Assembly: GCA_018969165.1 (NCBI GenBank)
Contig: JAGWYX010000012.1
Location: forward strand, 1 to 14,822
Origin: Verrucomicrobiota bacterium
GTDB taxonomy: Bacteria > Verrucomicrobiota > Verrucomicrobiia > Limisphaerales > JAGWYX01
DNA length: 14,822 nt
Reading direction: 5' to 3'
The notes below the pieces were generated by a model. The model did no database searches. It had not been told where the DNA came from and saw nothing but the letters and a program-made list of their open reading frames with translations. This document shows positions 1 to 11,800 of this stretch, in pieces. The position numbers were made by a program, and so were the translations under genes. The first letter of the stretch is position 1; every line of letters starts with the position of its first letter.

Positions 1-2894
1 CCGGACCGCGGGTTGTCCTCAACCCGCAGCGACCCGGCACGCGCTGCGGCTTGGGACAAGCCGCGGTCCAATCGCGCGCGGCTCATGGTCCCTTCGCATG
101 CGCTATGGCGCAAGGAGGCTCCCCCCGAGCGCCATCGCGCGATCTCGACCGGGAGCAAAGCGGCCAGGCGGGATTCATCGAGGTCGTCGCAGCGAATCAC
201 GCGGAAAATGAAGGCAGGCCGCTCGATCTGGAGCGTTGCCCCAAATGCGCCAAGCGCCGCAAGGCCCGGCTCTCCCGCGTCCGGCCCCAACGCCAGCCAC
301 ATCACCTCAGCGCTGGAATCCACCCTCATCATCGCGCGCACCTTCGAGAACAACGCCACAAAATCCTCCACCGGATTCGAGGTGCCGCGCCACCGGTGAA
401 CGATAGCGATCCGCCGCGGACGTTCGGCTCGACCTGCGCGGGCGGCCAATTCCGGCTCCTCCCCATCCGCTAATCTCCGGACCGTCGCGCTGCCGCCCAA
501 CACTCGGGCAACCGACTCGGACCAGTCCCTGCTTCCGCCCAGGACCAGCACCTCGACCGGTCCGGCGCCCTCGCCCGACGAACCCTCTTCAACTTCTGAA
601 ACCACCCACACCGGCTCCAAGCAGAGCGTGGTGGCGGTGGACGCCTCGGCGCGCGGCTCCGGACCTGGCACCCAGTACCGACGCCGCTCGAACGGATCCA
701 CCGCGAGGGAAACGCGACGCGGCTTTGCTCGTTCGGGCGGAGCGCTCCAGGCGACTTTCGCTCCGGCTACCCATTGCGCGGCGATTCCCTCCAGCCGTTC
801 GCGAGCCGCCGGGCCTCCCGCCTCAGCACAGTTGGTCAACGCACGCTTCGTATCGTCGCCCGACTCGGTCCTCGCCGTCCCACGGAACAACCCGGCGGTT
901 TCGCCACCCAGAAACCGCGCGAGTTTACCGCGCGCCTCCTCCTTGTCGGCCGCGACAATGGCCAGCCGTTCGGCCATTGACTCCCGGCCGTGCAGGAGAG
1001 TGAAAGCCATGTCCCGAAGACGCACGTCGCCATCCAACGCCAACTTCAGTTGTTCAACTGCGGTGCGGAGCCGGGTCTCATTTCGCTCCGAGAGGACGAT
1101 CAACACCGGGTCGCCGGTATCCGGCTCAGGTTCCAACCCCGCGTAGTCTTCGAGGATCACGTGGACGTTCGCGCCACCCGCGCCGAACGAACTGAGCCCG
1201 GCGCGGCGCGGCCCGGAGTCACGGGGCCAATCACCCGCCTCGCGCGCGACGCGGAACGGTGTTCGGCTGAAGTCGATCTTGGGGTTCACTCGTTCGGCGT
1301 GGAGTGACGGGACGATTCGCCCGTGCTGCATCTGCAGCAGGATCTTGGTCAAGCCCGCGATGCCCGCCGCCGCTTCGAGGTGGCCGATGTTGGACTTGAC
1401 CGATCCAATGGCGCAGCGGGGAGAGTTGCCGGCCCATTCGCCAAATGCGCGGGCCAGCCCGGCAACCTCCACCGGATCACCCAGATCGGTGCCCGTGCCG
1501 TGGCCTTCGATGTAGGAAATGGTCCGCGGATCGATTCCGCCGCGCTCGAGGGCTGTCCGGATCAAGGCCGCCTGGGCGCTCGGGTTGGGCACCGTGTAGC
1601 CGTGCGTGCGGCCGTCGTGATTGATCGCGGCGGATTTAATGATCCCGTAAATATGATCGCCATCCTCCTCGGCCCAAGCCAGCGGCTTGAGCACAACCGC
1701 GCCCACACCCTCTCCGGGCACAAACCCGTTGGCGCCCGCCCCAAAGCTCCGGCAAACGCCGTCCGGAGAAAGCATCCCTGCGCGGCACAAGCCGATGAAC
1801 GTCGAAGGATGCACATACAGATTCACCCCGCCGGCCACCGCCACCGCGCAATCCCCCCGGCGAATGCTCTCGCACGCCTCGTAAAGCGCCGTCAACGAGG
1901 ACGAGCACGCCGTGTCCACGGCCAGGCTCGGCCCGTGGAAATCGAACAGGTAAGAGACGCGGTTGGCCGCCGACCAGGGCACGGATGCGGGGAACACCGG
2001 GTTGCCGCGCGCCCACTCGGGCGGTCCCAGGAGTTGATAATTCGTCCGAGTGATCCCGACGAACACCCCCACCGATCCGCCCCGCCTGGCGGCGGCCGCA
2101 TTCAGCGCTGCCGGCGTGTAGCCGGCGTCGGCCACCACCAGCCACGCGCTTTCGAGGAAGAGCCGCTCCTGCGGATCCATCAGCTCGGCTTCCCGCGGCG
2201 TGATGCGGAAAAACAAGGGGTCAAACAAGTCGATCCCCTCCAGGAACCCGCCCCACTTGGCATAACTCTTGCCCAACTCCGCCGCCGTCTCGGGCGGCGC
2301 GTAGAACTCTTCCCAGTTCCAACGTTCCTTCGGAATCACCCGCACCGCGCACTTGCCGGCCTCCAGATTCCGCCAGAAAGTTCCCAGCTCCCCCGCCCCG
2401 GGGTATCGGCCGTGAAGTCCGATGATCGCGATCTCACCCGAGTCCCCCGCGCGCGCAACGGCGCCCTTCGCCGTCGCCACGTCCTGGGCATCCGAGGCCA
2501 CCGGAGTCGGCCGCGCCGGCGCAGGCGTCTCCGCCGCCGCGTCGGGATATTTCCGACTCAGAAAGGCCGCTAGGTCGCGCAAATTCCCGTGTTCGTAAAA
2601 AAGCGTCCGCGAGACCGGTCCCAGCCACTTCTCCAGTCGAGCGTTGAGCCGGTGGATCAGCAACGAGTCGATCCCTAAATCCTGGAAGGGCTCGTCCAGT
2701 TTGACGGCTGCTGGAGCCAGCTTGCTTTCCTCGGCAAAAATCGCCCGCAACCGGGCCGCCATTTGATCGGCCGCGGTGCCGGCCGGGCTCGCGCTGCCGA
2801 CGCGACGCCATCGCTTAAGCAACTCCAAAGCCTCGCGCTCGGAGAGGTGGCCGCTCCGGACTCGTTCGAGGATGGCTCGGATCTCAGCGTTCAT
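1..2894 (-). CDS. trans-AT type I polyketide synthase, docking-ACP-KS-KR(partial) (3' end outside window)
   Basis: This is the next protein of the same assembly line. The ATG at 2892-2894 overlaps the upstream stop by 11 bases and is preceded by GAGGAG, which fixes the start. The frame has no stop for 964 codons and leaves the window. In order it contains an N-terminal helix-turn-helix (1-32), ACP4 (about 42-118, Ser77 in GIDSLL), KS4 (about 152-582, Cys330, His465, His505), a post-KS linker ending in ERRRYW near 740, and the structural half of a ketoreductase (about 751-908). From about residue 911 the sequence no longer looks like PKS, because it is encoded by a REP-like element. I therefore cannot tell whether KR3 resumes beyond the edge or the gene ends soon after. 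There is no AT domain. The protein should accept the chain from KS3 of the upstream protein onto ACP4 and extend it at KS4. Confidence 0.95.
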   Translation of the reverse strand, partial: MNAEIRAILERVRSGHLSEREALELLKRWRRVGSASPAGTAADQMAARLRAIFAEESKLAPAAVKLDEPFQDLGIDSLLIHRLNARLEKWLGPVSRTLFYEHGNLRDLAAFLSRKYPDAAAETPAPARPTPVASDAQDVATAKGAVARAGDSGEIAIIGLHGRYPGAGELGTFWRNLEAGKCAVRVIPKERWNWEEFYAPPETAAELGKSYAKWGGFLEGIDLFDPLFFRITPREAELMDPQERLFLESAWLVVADAGYTPAALNAAAARRGGSVGVFVGITRTNYQLLGPPEWARGNPVFPASVPWSAANRVSYLFDFHGPSLAVDTACSSSLTALYEACESIRRGDCAVAVAGGVNLYVHPSTFIGLCRAGMLSPDGVCRSFGAGANGFVPGEGVGAVVLKPLAWAEEDGDHIYGIIKSAAINHDGRTHGYTVPNPSAQAALIRTALERGGIDPRTISYIEGHGTGTDLGDPVEVAGLARAFGEWAGNSPRCAIGSVKSNIGHLEAAAGIAGLTKILLQMQHGRIVPSLHAERVNPKIDFSRTPFRVAREAGDWPRDSGPRRAGLSSFGAGGANVHVILEDYAGLEPEPDTGDPVLIVLSERNETRLRTAVEQLKLALDGDVRLRDMAFTLLHGRESMAERLAIVAADKEEARGKLARFLGGETAGLFRGTARTESGDDTKRALTNCAEAGGPAARERLEGIAAQWVAGAKVAWSAPPERAKPRRVSLAVDPFERRRYWVPGPEPRAEASTATTLCLEPVWVVSEVEEGSSGEGAGPVEVLVLGGSRDWSESVARVLGGSATVRRLADGEEPELAARAGRAERPRRIAIVHRWRGTSNPVEDFVALFSKVRAMMRVDSSAEVMWLALGPDAGEPGLAALGAFGATLQIERPAFIFRVIRCDDLDESRLAALLPVEIARWRSGGASLRHSACEGTMSRARLDRGLSQAAARAGSLRVEDNPRS
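3..163 (+). repeat. REP/BIME-like element A
   Basis: Two perfect hairpins, at 8-27 (8-bp stem, loop TCCT) and 46-64 (8-bp stem, loop GGA), lie in arms 3-30 and 43-69. The arms are inverted copies of each other apart from one swapped base pair and one loop base. They are followed by GCTCATGGTCCC (81-92), CGCATGCGC (95-103) and an imperfect inverted repeat pairing 100-111 with 129-140. Bases 142-163 again match element B. The element is antisense to the PKS gene, which reads through it in frame (residues about 911-964). There is no T tract, so it is unlikely to be a terminator. Confidence 0.75.
171..644 (-). other. ketoreductase KR3, structural half only visible
   Basis: Residues about 751-908 start with LEPVWVVSE after the YW linker end and continue through GAFGATLQIERP, the pattern of the non-catalytic KR half. 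No Rossmann motif or catalytic Ser/Tyr lies within the window. The expected join to the catalytic half is occupied by a REP-like element, so activity cannot be judged. Confidence 0.65.
1149..2441 (-). other. ketosynthase domain KS4
   Basis: Residues about 152-582. Cys330 (DTACSSS), His465 (EGHGTGT) and His505 (KSNIGH) have spacings of 135 and 40, so it should be condensing. NHDGR and VPWSAANRVSYLFDF distinguish it from the other three. Confidence 0.95.
2541..2771 (-). other. acyl carrier protein domain ACP4
   Basis: Residues about 42-118 of the downstream protein. LGIDSLLIHRLN supplies Ser77. It is the partner of KS3 across the protein gap. The residue six positions after the serine is Asn, so there is no beta-branching Trp signature. 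Confidence 0.92.
2799..2894 (-). other. N-terminal helical docking segment
   Basis: Residues 1-32 contain ILERVRSGHLSEREALELL, the same hydrophobic pattern and Gly turn as the tail of the upstream protein. It is the likely partner that brings ACP4 to KS3. Confidence 0.7.
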
Positions 2895-5800
2895 CCGTCT
2901 CCTCGAATGATCGGGCCACCTCGTCGAGGTCGAGCCGCCCGGCTTTCAGGGCCGCGAGTAAATCCAGGGCGCGCTGATCCTCCGCGCCGCCGGAGGCCTC
3001 CGGATTCCCGGTGAAGGCGCTTGCCCCCCCATTGTCGCTCGCGTGGCCGTTCCCGCCGTGGTCGTGATCGGCGCCATTGCCATTCCCCGACGGTTGGACC
3101 ACCGGACTTTCCGCGCGCTGCTGCGGCAACCAGTAGCGCCGCGCCGCGAAAGGATATCCTGGCATCACAAGCCGGCGCGGCGTCGGTCGGCCGTAAAACA
3201 TTCGCCAATCCAATTCGCATCCCTTCAAGTGCAGGTCCACAAGCGCGAGCACAGTTTCCCGGTAGGCCGCCGGACCATGCAGGAGCTTCTGCTCCAATTC
3301 CACCGCAATCCGGCTCATCAACTCCCGGAAAATCCGCGGGGCCGCCGAGCGGGCTGGTTCCCCTTCCGTTTCCCGGCAATTCTCCACCTGCTCGCCGTTC
3401 AGACGCCGCTCAAGGCTGCTTACCAGTTCGTCAACCGTACTCACCACCACCACCGCGCGGTGACCAAAATGATCCCTGCCGGCGTTCAGCGTGAAGCTGA
3501 TTTCCGACAATGACGCACCGTCGGGATTGCTTCCGAGCCAGGCCAGCAGGTCCTTGAACCGACGGCGCAATCCCTCCTGCGTCTTGGCCGACACCGCCAC
3601 CGGGTAGCAGGGACGAGTCGCCTCGCCTCGCGACGGGATTCGCGGCGCCTCCTCCAAAGCCACGTGGGCATTCGTCCCGCCAAAACCAAACGAACTCACC
3701 CCCGCCCGGCGCGGAGCCGGTCGGCCCGACCGATCCACCGGCGCGGGCCAAGGCTGCGTCCGGTCCAGCAAGCGGAAGGCCGAGTGGCTCAACTCCAGAA
3801 GCGGGTTGGGGCTCTTGAGATGCAAGTTGCCGGGCAGCACCTTCGCCTTTAGCACCAACAGCGCCTTGATCAAGCCGGCGATCCCCGCCGCTGTTTCGAG
3901 ATGCCCGATCTGCGTCTTCACCGAGCCTACGGCGCAATTCCCTTCCGCGACACCCACACTCTCCTGTTCTCGGGCGAGGCTCTCGAATGCCCGTTTCAGA
4001 CCTTGCACCTCCACCGGATCCCCCAGCCGAGTGCCGGTGCCATGGGCCTCGATAAATCCGATGGTCTCGACCCCGACACCCGATCGCCGCCAGGCGCGCG
4101 CGACCACCTCCGCTTGCGCCACCGGATTCGGCGCCGTGAGCGAATTCACCCGTCCACCGTGATTGACCGCCGTCGCCAGGATCACTCCGTGAATCGGATC
4201 GCCGTCCCGTTCCGCATCCACCAATCGCTTCAGCAACACGGCCCCGACTCCCTCGCCTCGCACATACCCGCTCGCGTCCTGGTCGAAGGTCTTGCATCGG
4301 CCGTCCGGAGCGAGCATCCCCGCGCGGATAAACCCGAGGGTCGTCGCCGGCGTCAAAATCAGATTCACCCCGCCGGCCACGGCCAGCTCGCACTCGCCGT
4401 CGAGGATCGACTGAGCCGCGCGATGCACCGCGACCAGCGAACTCGAACAGGCGGTGTCGATGGCTTCGCTCGGCCCCGTGAAGTTCAGCAAATATGAGAC
4501 CCGGTTGGCCAGGATCGAATGAGAAATCCCGGTCGCGGTGTGCGCCTCCATCCCGCCTTGCTCGTGCAGCAAGGTCGCGTAGTCGCTGGTCGCCACGCCC
4601 ACGAAGAGGCCGACGGGTTTCGGCCGCAGCACATTCACGGGCAGACCCGCGTTCTCGAACGTCTCCCACACGGTTCGCAAGAACAACCGCTGCTGCGGAT
4701 CCATCAGTTCCGCCTCCAGCGGCGTGATGCCGAAGAACTCCGCGTCAAACAAATCCACCCCGTCGATGAACCCGCCCCACCGCGCGGCCTCGGGCAAATC
4801 TCGGGCCTCCCAGCGCTCCGGCGGCACGGCCGACACACCGTCGATCCCGTCGGCGAGGTTGCGCCAAAACGATTCCAAGCCCGGCGCCTTCGGGAAAACG
4901 CCGCTCATCCCGATCACCGCGATGGCGTCCGGCGCGACCACCCGCGCGGAAGAAACTCGTGCAGCCGTGGCTGACCCGGACGAAGGCGACGGCAGGCGGG
5001 ATTCGCTCGCAGGCGGGGAATCCTCGGCGCTGGGCAGGGGGCTGGGATGGCGTGCACTCATCGGCCCAGGATATCGGGTCACCAAATGGCCCGCGAGCGC
5101 GGCGACGGTCGGGAATTCAAAGAAAACGACGGGCGTCGTCTCGATCCCGTAGCGCCGATTGAGTTGGCTGGAGAACTCCGCCAGACCGATCGAATCAAAT
5201 CCGTATTCGCTGAAGTCGGCCTGCTCGTCGATTTCCTGCGCGTTCACCTGTGCCAGACGAGCCACCACCCCGACAAGGGTCTCCTTCACTGACTGGATCG
5301 AAGCGATGTCGGCGCGACTGGGGACCATTGCCTTCGGGGCAGTCGCCTGCTCCGAAGTTGGTGTGCCGGGGAGAACCGCCAATTGCGGCAGGCCGGCGAT
5401 CAGAGCCGTCTCCAACGCTGCCAACCCGTCGTCGGTCGCCAGCGGCTTTAGCCCGGAGGCGGTCTCGATCCACTCCCGGCGGCCTTCGGCCAGCGGCATG
5501 CCGCCCTCCCGCCACCACGGCCAATTGATGGAGACTACCACGCCTCCCTGGCCGCGTTCCGACCACCAGGCGGCGAAACGGTCCATGAACGCATTGGCCG
5601 CCGCGTAGTCGCTCTGGCCAATGTTGCCAAACTCACCGGCCATCGAGGAGAAGAACACTTGGGCGTCCAGTTTCAGCCTCCGGGCTGCCTGCACCAGGTG
5701 CCAAGTTCCTGCGACCTTGGGCGCCAGCACGGCCTCGAAATCGCTCCGGCTCTTCTCGCGCGCCAAGCCATCCCGCAAAATCCCCGCCGCGTGAATGATC

Positions 5801-8800
5801 CCGTGTATTCCACCATGCCGGCGCACGGTCGATTCGACCAGCCGCTCGGCCTCGCCGGCCTTCGAAATGTCCGCTTCGATGTACTCGACGGCGGCGCCCT
5901 CGGCCCGCAAGCGTTCCAGCCGCGCAAGCTTCTCCGCGCCGAGCGACGATCGACCCGCCAGGACCACGCGCGCGCCGTGGACCCGAGTCAAGCGCGCGGC
6001 CACCAGCCATCCCAGTCCTCCCGCCCCGCCGGTGATCAGATAGACTCCACCCTCTCGCCAAGCGGGCCCGGCTCCTAATGCCGGGCTCCACGGCTCGAGC
6101 GAGCGCAGCAAGCGTTTGCCGCCCGCATACCGTACCTCGACAACGTCCGACCCCGTCCCCAAGCCTGCCAGCTCAGCCGCCAGGCGCTCGCTTGTCTTCT
6201 CCGGCCACGTCTCCGAACTCGAGCACACGGCGTATCGGATTCCCGCCTGCTCCCGACAAATCGATTTCGCCCAACCCGCCGCCAACCCGCTGAACGGCTC
6301 TCGACAGGCGTGGACCACTCGCACCTCTCGAATGCCCCGCACCAGGCAAGCCTTCACCAGGGCGAAGTCCGTGAGCACTCCCCGCGACACCGCTTCTGCC
6401 AACAGCGCTTCCTCCGCCCCGTCCACCGACAGCGCGCAGTTCATCGCCCACCCTTGAATGAAATCGCGGATTTCCAACCCGCGCTCGGTCAGGCGGGCGA
6501 ATAGCCGGTCAAAATCCTCCTCGGAACCGGGAGGCACTTCGAAAACCTCTCCACCCAAATCGCGAAAGGCCGTCCCGGGACGCACCTCCACCACCTTCCG
6601 ATCGGGTCCGCCGTTGCGGCGCGCGTTCAACCAGCTCCGGAGTGCCGACGCGTCGTCAGCCCGATTCGTCAGCACAACCACGACCTGGGGATCGGCCTCG
6701 TTGCCCGTGGCCGGCAGCGGGCTTTCCATCCACACCGGCCGAAGGTAGTGAATACGCGCAGTTTCAGGCACGCGTTCCGAGGCGAGAGACTTCAGCGTGA
6801 GTTTCTTGAGCCAGCAGACCGCTTCCCCAGCCAGGTCCACCAACACCACGTCATAGTGGAAGAGACCTTTTTCGAGATTCGCCGACTCCAGGACGACGTG
6901 GGTGTAGCCCTGCGACGGGATCGGCCCGAACCACTGCGCCAGCTCCAGCCCGAACGGCACCGCGGTGAAACCACCCGCCGCGGCGTTGCTGTCCATACCC
7001 AACACCGCTTGGATGGCGCCGTCGAGCATGCTGGGCGAAAGGGAAGCGGAGTCGTCGATCGCGTGCGGGCAAGCCAATCGCCCCAGCGCCTGGCCCTCCC
7101 CGGCCCTGATCCATTGCAGGGCTTGGAAAGCGGGGCCGTAAACCATGCCGCGTTTCCGGTACGCATCGTAGATTCCTCGGCACTTGAACTCGCGTGCGAG
7201 CCGACATTCCAGTTCCCCAATCGCCAGCGCCGGGGGCCGGTCCGACGGCGACTCGAACAGCAGCCTGCCCCGGACATGCACCTGCGCATCCCGGTCCGCG
7301 TGAGTCTGGAGGGTGAAGATCGTTCCGCCGCCGCTATGTTCCAGGACGATCTCGAGCTTCCTCGGCGGCCCTTCGATCACCAGGGGTCGCGTCCAAACCA
7401 CCTGGGCAATGCCCCGGACCGGACGGGACGGATTGTCGCGCGCGGCCGCCAACCGAACAAGTTCCAGGCAAGCCACACCGGGAAGCGTCTTGCGCCCTTG
7501 CACGACGTGCGCCGCAACCACCCAACTCTCCGGATCGATGACCGTGGTGAAGGTCGAGGTGGAACCTCGATTCTCACCCGGGGACAATTCAGGCCGCCAC
7601 GCTTGGCCCACCGGCACCGCCTCCTCGGCCCCGCCTGCCCAATACCGCCGCCTGGCGAACGGATATCCCGGCAGCGCGGCCCGGGGGAGAGTCTCGCCGC
7701 GATACAACGCCTCCCAATCGAGGTCAGCGCCCCGCGTATAAAGTTCGCCGAGCGCCACCAAGCGTGCGCGATAGGCCGCCGCGTCGCCGGCCAGACGTTC
7801 CAAGCCATCCAGCAAAACCGACGCCGGGGCCAATGCCACGTCCCCGGACGCGTCGCGCTTCCTCGACAAACTCGCTGCATCTGTCGCGCTTTCCCCATCG
7901 AAATCCCGTTCCAGCGCGGACAATCCCTCGCGAAGGCTCGTGACCGTGTCAACGACCAGGAAACTACGGTGCTCAAAATGCGCCCGGCCTGCGCACGTCG
8001 TGCGGCTGATCGCGCCCAACGAGGTTCGCCCACCGTCGCGCTCGAGCCAGGACCGCAATTCGGCGATCCGGCGGCGGAGCAGCCCTGACTGCCGAGCCGA
8101 AAGCGCGATCAACCGGAACGGCCGGCCGACCGCGGCCGGTTTCGGCGGGGCATACGATTCGATCGCCACATGGGCGTTCGCGCCGCCAAAGCCAAACGAA
8201 CTCACGCCGGCGCGCAAAGGCTGGGTCGCGCCGTCCACGACCAACGGCGTCCATGCGGCCGTCTGGGTCGCGAGGCGGAACGGGCCATTCGCGAGATCGA
8301 TGTACGGATTCAGTTTCTTGAGGTGTAAGGAAGCCGGGATCGTCCGGTGCTTCATGGCCAGGAGGACTTTAATGACCCCCGCGATTCCGGCCGCCGGTTC
8401 CAAATGCCCGATGTTGGTCTTCACCGAACCCAGGACACACCACGGCTGGTCCGGCCGGGCGGCCGCGCCCAGGAGATCGGTGACGGCGGCCTTGAGCCCG
8501 TCCACCTCGACCGGGTCGCCCAATTCCGTGCCGGTGCCATGCACCTCGACGAACCCCACGGAGCGAGGATCCCAACCGGCCTCGCGCCACGCCGTGGCGA
8601 TCAGTTCCGCCTGGGCGCGTTTGTTGGGTGCCGTGACCGAAGTCGCGCGCCCCCCGTGGTTCACGGCCGAGCCGCGAATCACACCCCAGACCGGGTGTCC
8701 TGCCAATTCCGCGGCCGCCAGGGATTTCAGATACAAAGCACCGACGCCTTCGCCCCGCACATAGCCATTGGCCGAGGCGTCGAACGTCTTGCACCGCCCA

Positions 8801-11800
8801 TCCGGCGACAACACGCCAAGCTGACCGATTCCCGCAAAGGCCTTGGGATTCAGCATCAGGCTGACTCCACCGACGATGGCGGCGTCGCATTCACCCTGGC
8901 GCAAGGCTTGGACTGCCCGGTGCAGCGCGACCAGCGAACTGGAGCAGGCGGTGTCGATCGCCTCGCTCGGGCCGCTCAAGTTCAGGAAGAACGATATCCG
9001 GTTCGCCGCCATGGCGTGGCCGTTGCCCGTCAGGGCGTAGGCGGCCAGATCGCCACGCGCCTCGAGCGTATCCAGGTACTCGCGCCCTTGGATGCCCACG
9101 AACACGCCGACCCGCTTGCCGGAAAGGCTGAGCGGGGATTCGCCCGAATTCTCCACCGCCAGCCAGACCTGTTCGAGCAAGAACCGATGCTGCGGATCCA
9201 TCAACTCCGCTTCGCGCTCGGAAATCCCGAAAAACTCCGCGTCGAACCGATCCACGTCCGCGATGAACCCGCCCCACTTCGAGTTCGACTTTCCCGCCCC
9301 GCCGACCGCGCGGAAGTACGGACGCCAATCCCACCGCTCGGGCGGGATTTCCGTGATCAGATCGTCCCCATTCCGGAGGTGTTTCCAAAACGCATCCAGG
9401 TCGGGCGCCCCCGGGAACACGCCGCTCACGCCGACCACCGCGATGGCGCGTGCGTCTGCGTCTGCCTGCCCCGGGACGGCCGCCGCCGTGACAACCACCT
9501 CCGCAGCCGGGCCATTCGAGGCCAGGGCCTCCAGGTGTCGGCACACCGATGCCAGATCCGGCAAGGCAAAGAAGAGATTCGGCGCAACCCCCAGGTGCAA
9601 CTCCTGGTCCAAGCGCTCGCACACTCCCTTGATCGAGAGCGAGTCAAACCCGAATTCACTCAGGGGCGCGCTCATTTCGATTTCCGCCGTGTCAATCTTG
9701 AGCACCTCTCCGACCAAGCGGATCAAGGTGTCCTGCATGCTCCGCGTCGAAGGCGCCGAGGCCGCGGCGGGCGCCAGGCTCTCAGCCGCCACGGCTGGTC
9801 GCGACCCCTGCAGCCACGGAAGGACCCTGTCCGGTTCTCCCGGGGCCACCAGCACCTGCGATTCCGTGCCCGCCAGCGCCGCCTCCAAGCACCGCCAGCC
9901 CGCCTCCATCGCCAGCGGCTCCATGCCGAGCGTCTCGCGCTGCCACAACTCCCAGGAACGCCGCGCCTCGACCTCGCGCGAAACGTGCATGCCCCCGTCT
10001 CGCCACAGGGGCCAATTGATCGAGACCGTGCGACCCGAGCGGGTCCCGGCCGCGCGCCACCGCTCGCGTTGCGCCGCGAACGCGTCCAGAAACGCGTTGG
10101 CGGCGGCGTAGTCCGTTTGTCCCGCGCTGCCCAACTCCGCCGACAACGAGGAGAAATAGACTGTCCAGTCCAAATCCAGATCGCACGTCGCTTCATCCAG
10201 CCAGACCGCGCCCAGACACTTCGGCCGTATCACTCGCCACACCCCCTCGATGGTCTTGTCGGCAAGCAAGCTGTCTCCCAGGACTCCCGCGGCATGCACA
10301 ATCCCGTCAATCCGCCCATGTCGCCCAAGGGTGTGCTCGACGAGCCGCTGAACCTGCTCGCGATCGCCCACGTCCGACTGAACGTACTCGACGTCCGCGC
10401 CCTGGTCGGTCCAACGCGAAATCCGGTGAGCCAACCCGGCCCCCGGAGCCGACCGACTCGCCAGGATCAGCCGGGCCTGGTATTGCGCAGCCAGTAGTTC
10501 AGCCAACCCAAGACCGATCGCCCCAGCTCCGCCCACGATCACATAAACGCCGCGATGCTTGAACACCGGTGGACTGGACAATCCGCCTCGTCCGGAAATC
10601 GAGTCGAAGTCTCGCCGCCATCGGCGGCCTCCTTCCCAGCGCACCACCCACGTTCGCGCCGCGTGCGCCAGTCGCCATTCGGCAGCGACCAGCGGAACCA
10701 GCGGCGCGGCCTCATCCGCCGCGCACTCCAGAAAGCCGACGTCCAATCGCGGCTGTTCGAGCGTGAGCGAGCGGAGAAAACCGGCCACCGCGGCGTCCAC
10801 GGGCGAGGCCAGCCCGGAAGCCAACCGATGAACCTTGAGCAGCGAGACCGGGCCACCGGCGGGACGCGCAATCAGGGCCTTCGCAAACGCGAGCATCGCC
10901 GACAACGCCGTCCGCAAATTTCTCTCCGCGGTGCTGGGCGTGAAAAGCGTGGATTTTGGGGAAGACTCTCCACCGCCATCCTCCGTGTTCCCGGCGTCTC
11001 CGTGGTGAATCGTTTTGGTCGCGGCCGAAAGCCGCGCTGCATCCCCGCTTGTGTTCTTCCCCAAATTCAAATCCCACTTCAGCGCGACGTGCGTGACTCG
11101 AATCCCCAGTCCCGCGCAGCACTCGAAGGCCAGCCGGTAATCCTCCTCGCTCTCCGGGCGAACCCGGCAGGCTCCAGCCGCCACCCGCTCGAAAGACGCT
11201 CCCGGCAGTAGCATGAAAACCGGCGTCCCGGCGAATGCTGCTTCCCACTTCGCCGTCTCGCTGTCGCTGTCGTCCAAGACCAGAATGCCCGCGGGCTTTG
11301 CGCGATCACGCGGACCCGACTCTGAAGCGCGCCAAACGACTCGGTAACATCCCGCGAGCCGCTCTTCCGCCGCCGACTGCTCCGGCAACGCGGCCGCCGA
11401 TGCCGGTCCTGGCCAATACCGCCGCCTTTGGAATGGATAGAGCGGCAGGGGAACTCGACGCCACCGGTGAGACTGATAAAACGCATCCCAATCGATCGGG
11501 TCGCCTCGAACGTACTTCCACGCGGTCTCCAGCAAGTCGCTCGGGACCCCGGCCAGACCGCCTTGGGCCTCGGCACGGCCCGCGTTGGCCCGGTCGATGA
11601 ATCCCTCGGGCCGTTGGCCGCTGAGCACCGCGGTGAGTTTCGCGACCAATTCGTCGTTCGAAGCGACTACGAAGGCGACCCGTTTGGCGAACGCGTCCCG
11701 ACCGGTATTCAGGGTGAAACAAACCTGGCCCAGTGTGACCTCGCTCCCCCGGCGCGAAAGCCACGCGCCCAGGTCCGCCATCTTGGCTCGGAGCGCGCGC

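Noticed and set aside
8..64. Tandem hairpins considered as a rho-independent terminator
   Set aside because: No T tract follows in either direction and the PKS frame is open through both hairpins.
1323..2573. Plus-strand open frame of 416 codons
   Set aside because: It lies opposite KS4 and the ACP4-KS4 linker and shows no protein-like features of its own.
3431..4669. Minus-strand open frame of 412 codons in another frame
   Set aside because: It overlaps KS3, whose catalytic residues are read in the main frame; the product is compositionally skewed and Gly/Arg-rich.
3652..4935. KS3 considered as a non-elongating KS0
   Set aside because: Cys3457, His3592 in HGTGT and His3639 are all present; KS0 domains usually lose the HGTGT histidine.
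8347..10497. A long open frame (716 codons) on the plus strand
   Set aside because: It lies opposite KS2, ACP2 and KR1, whose motifs are unmistakable on the minus strand. Its product is Arg/Pro/His-rich with no recognisable domain, as expected of a frame opposite G+C-rich coding DNA.
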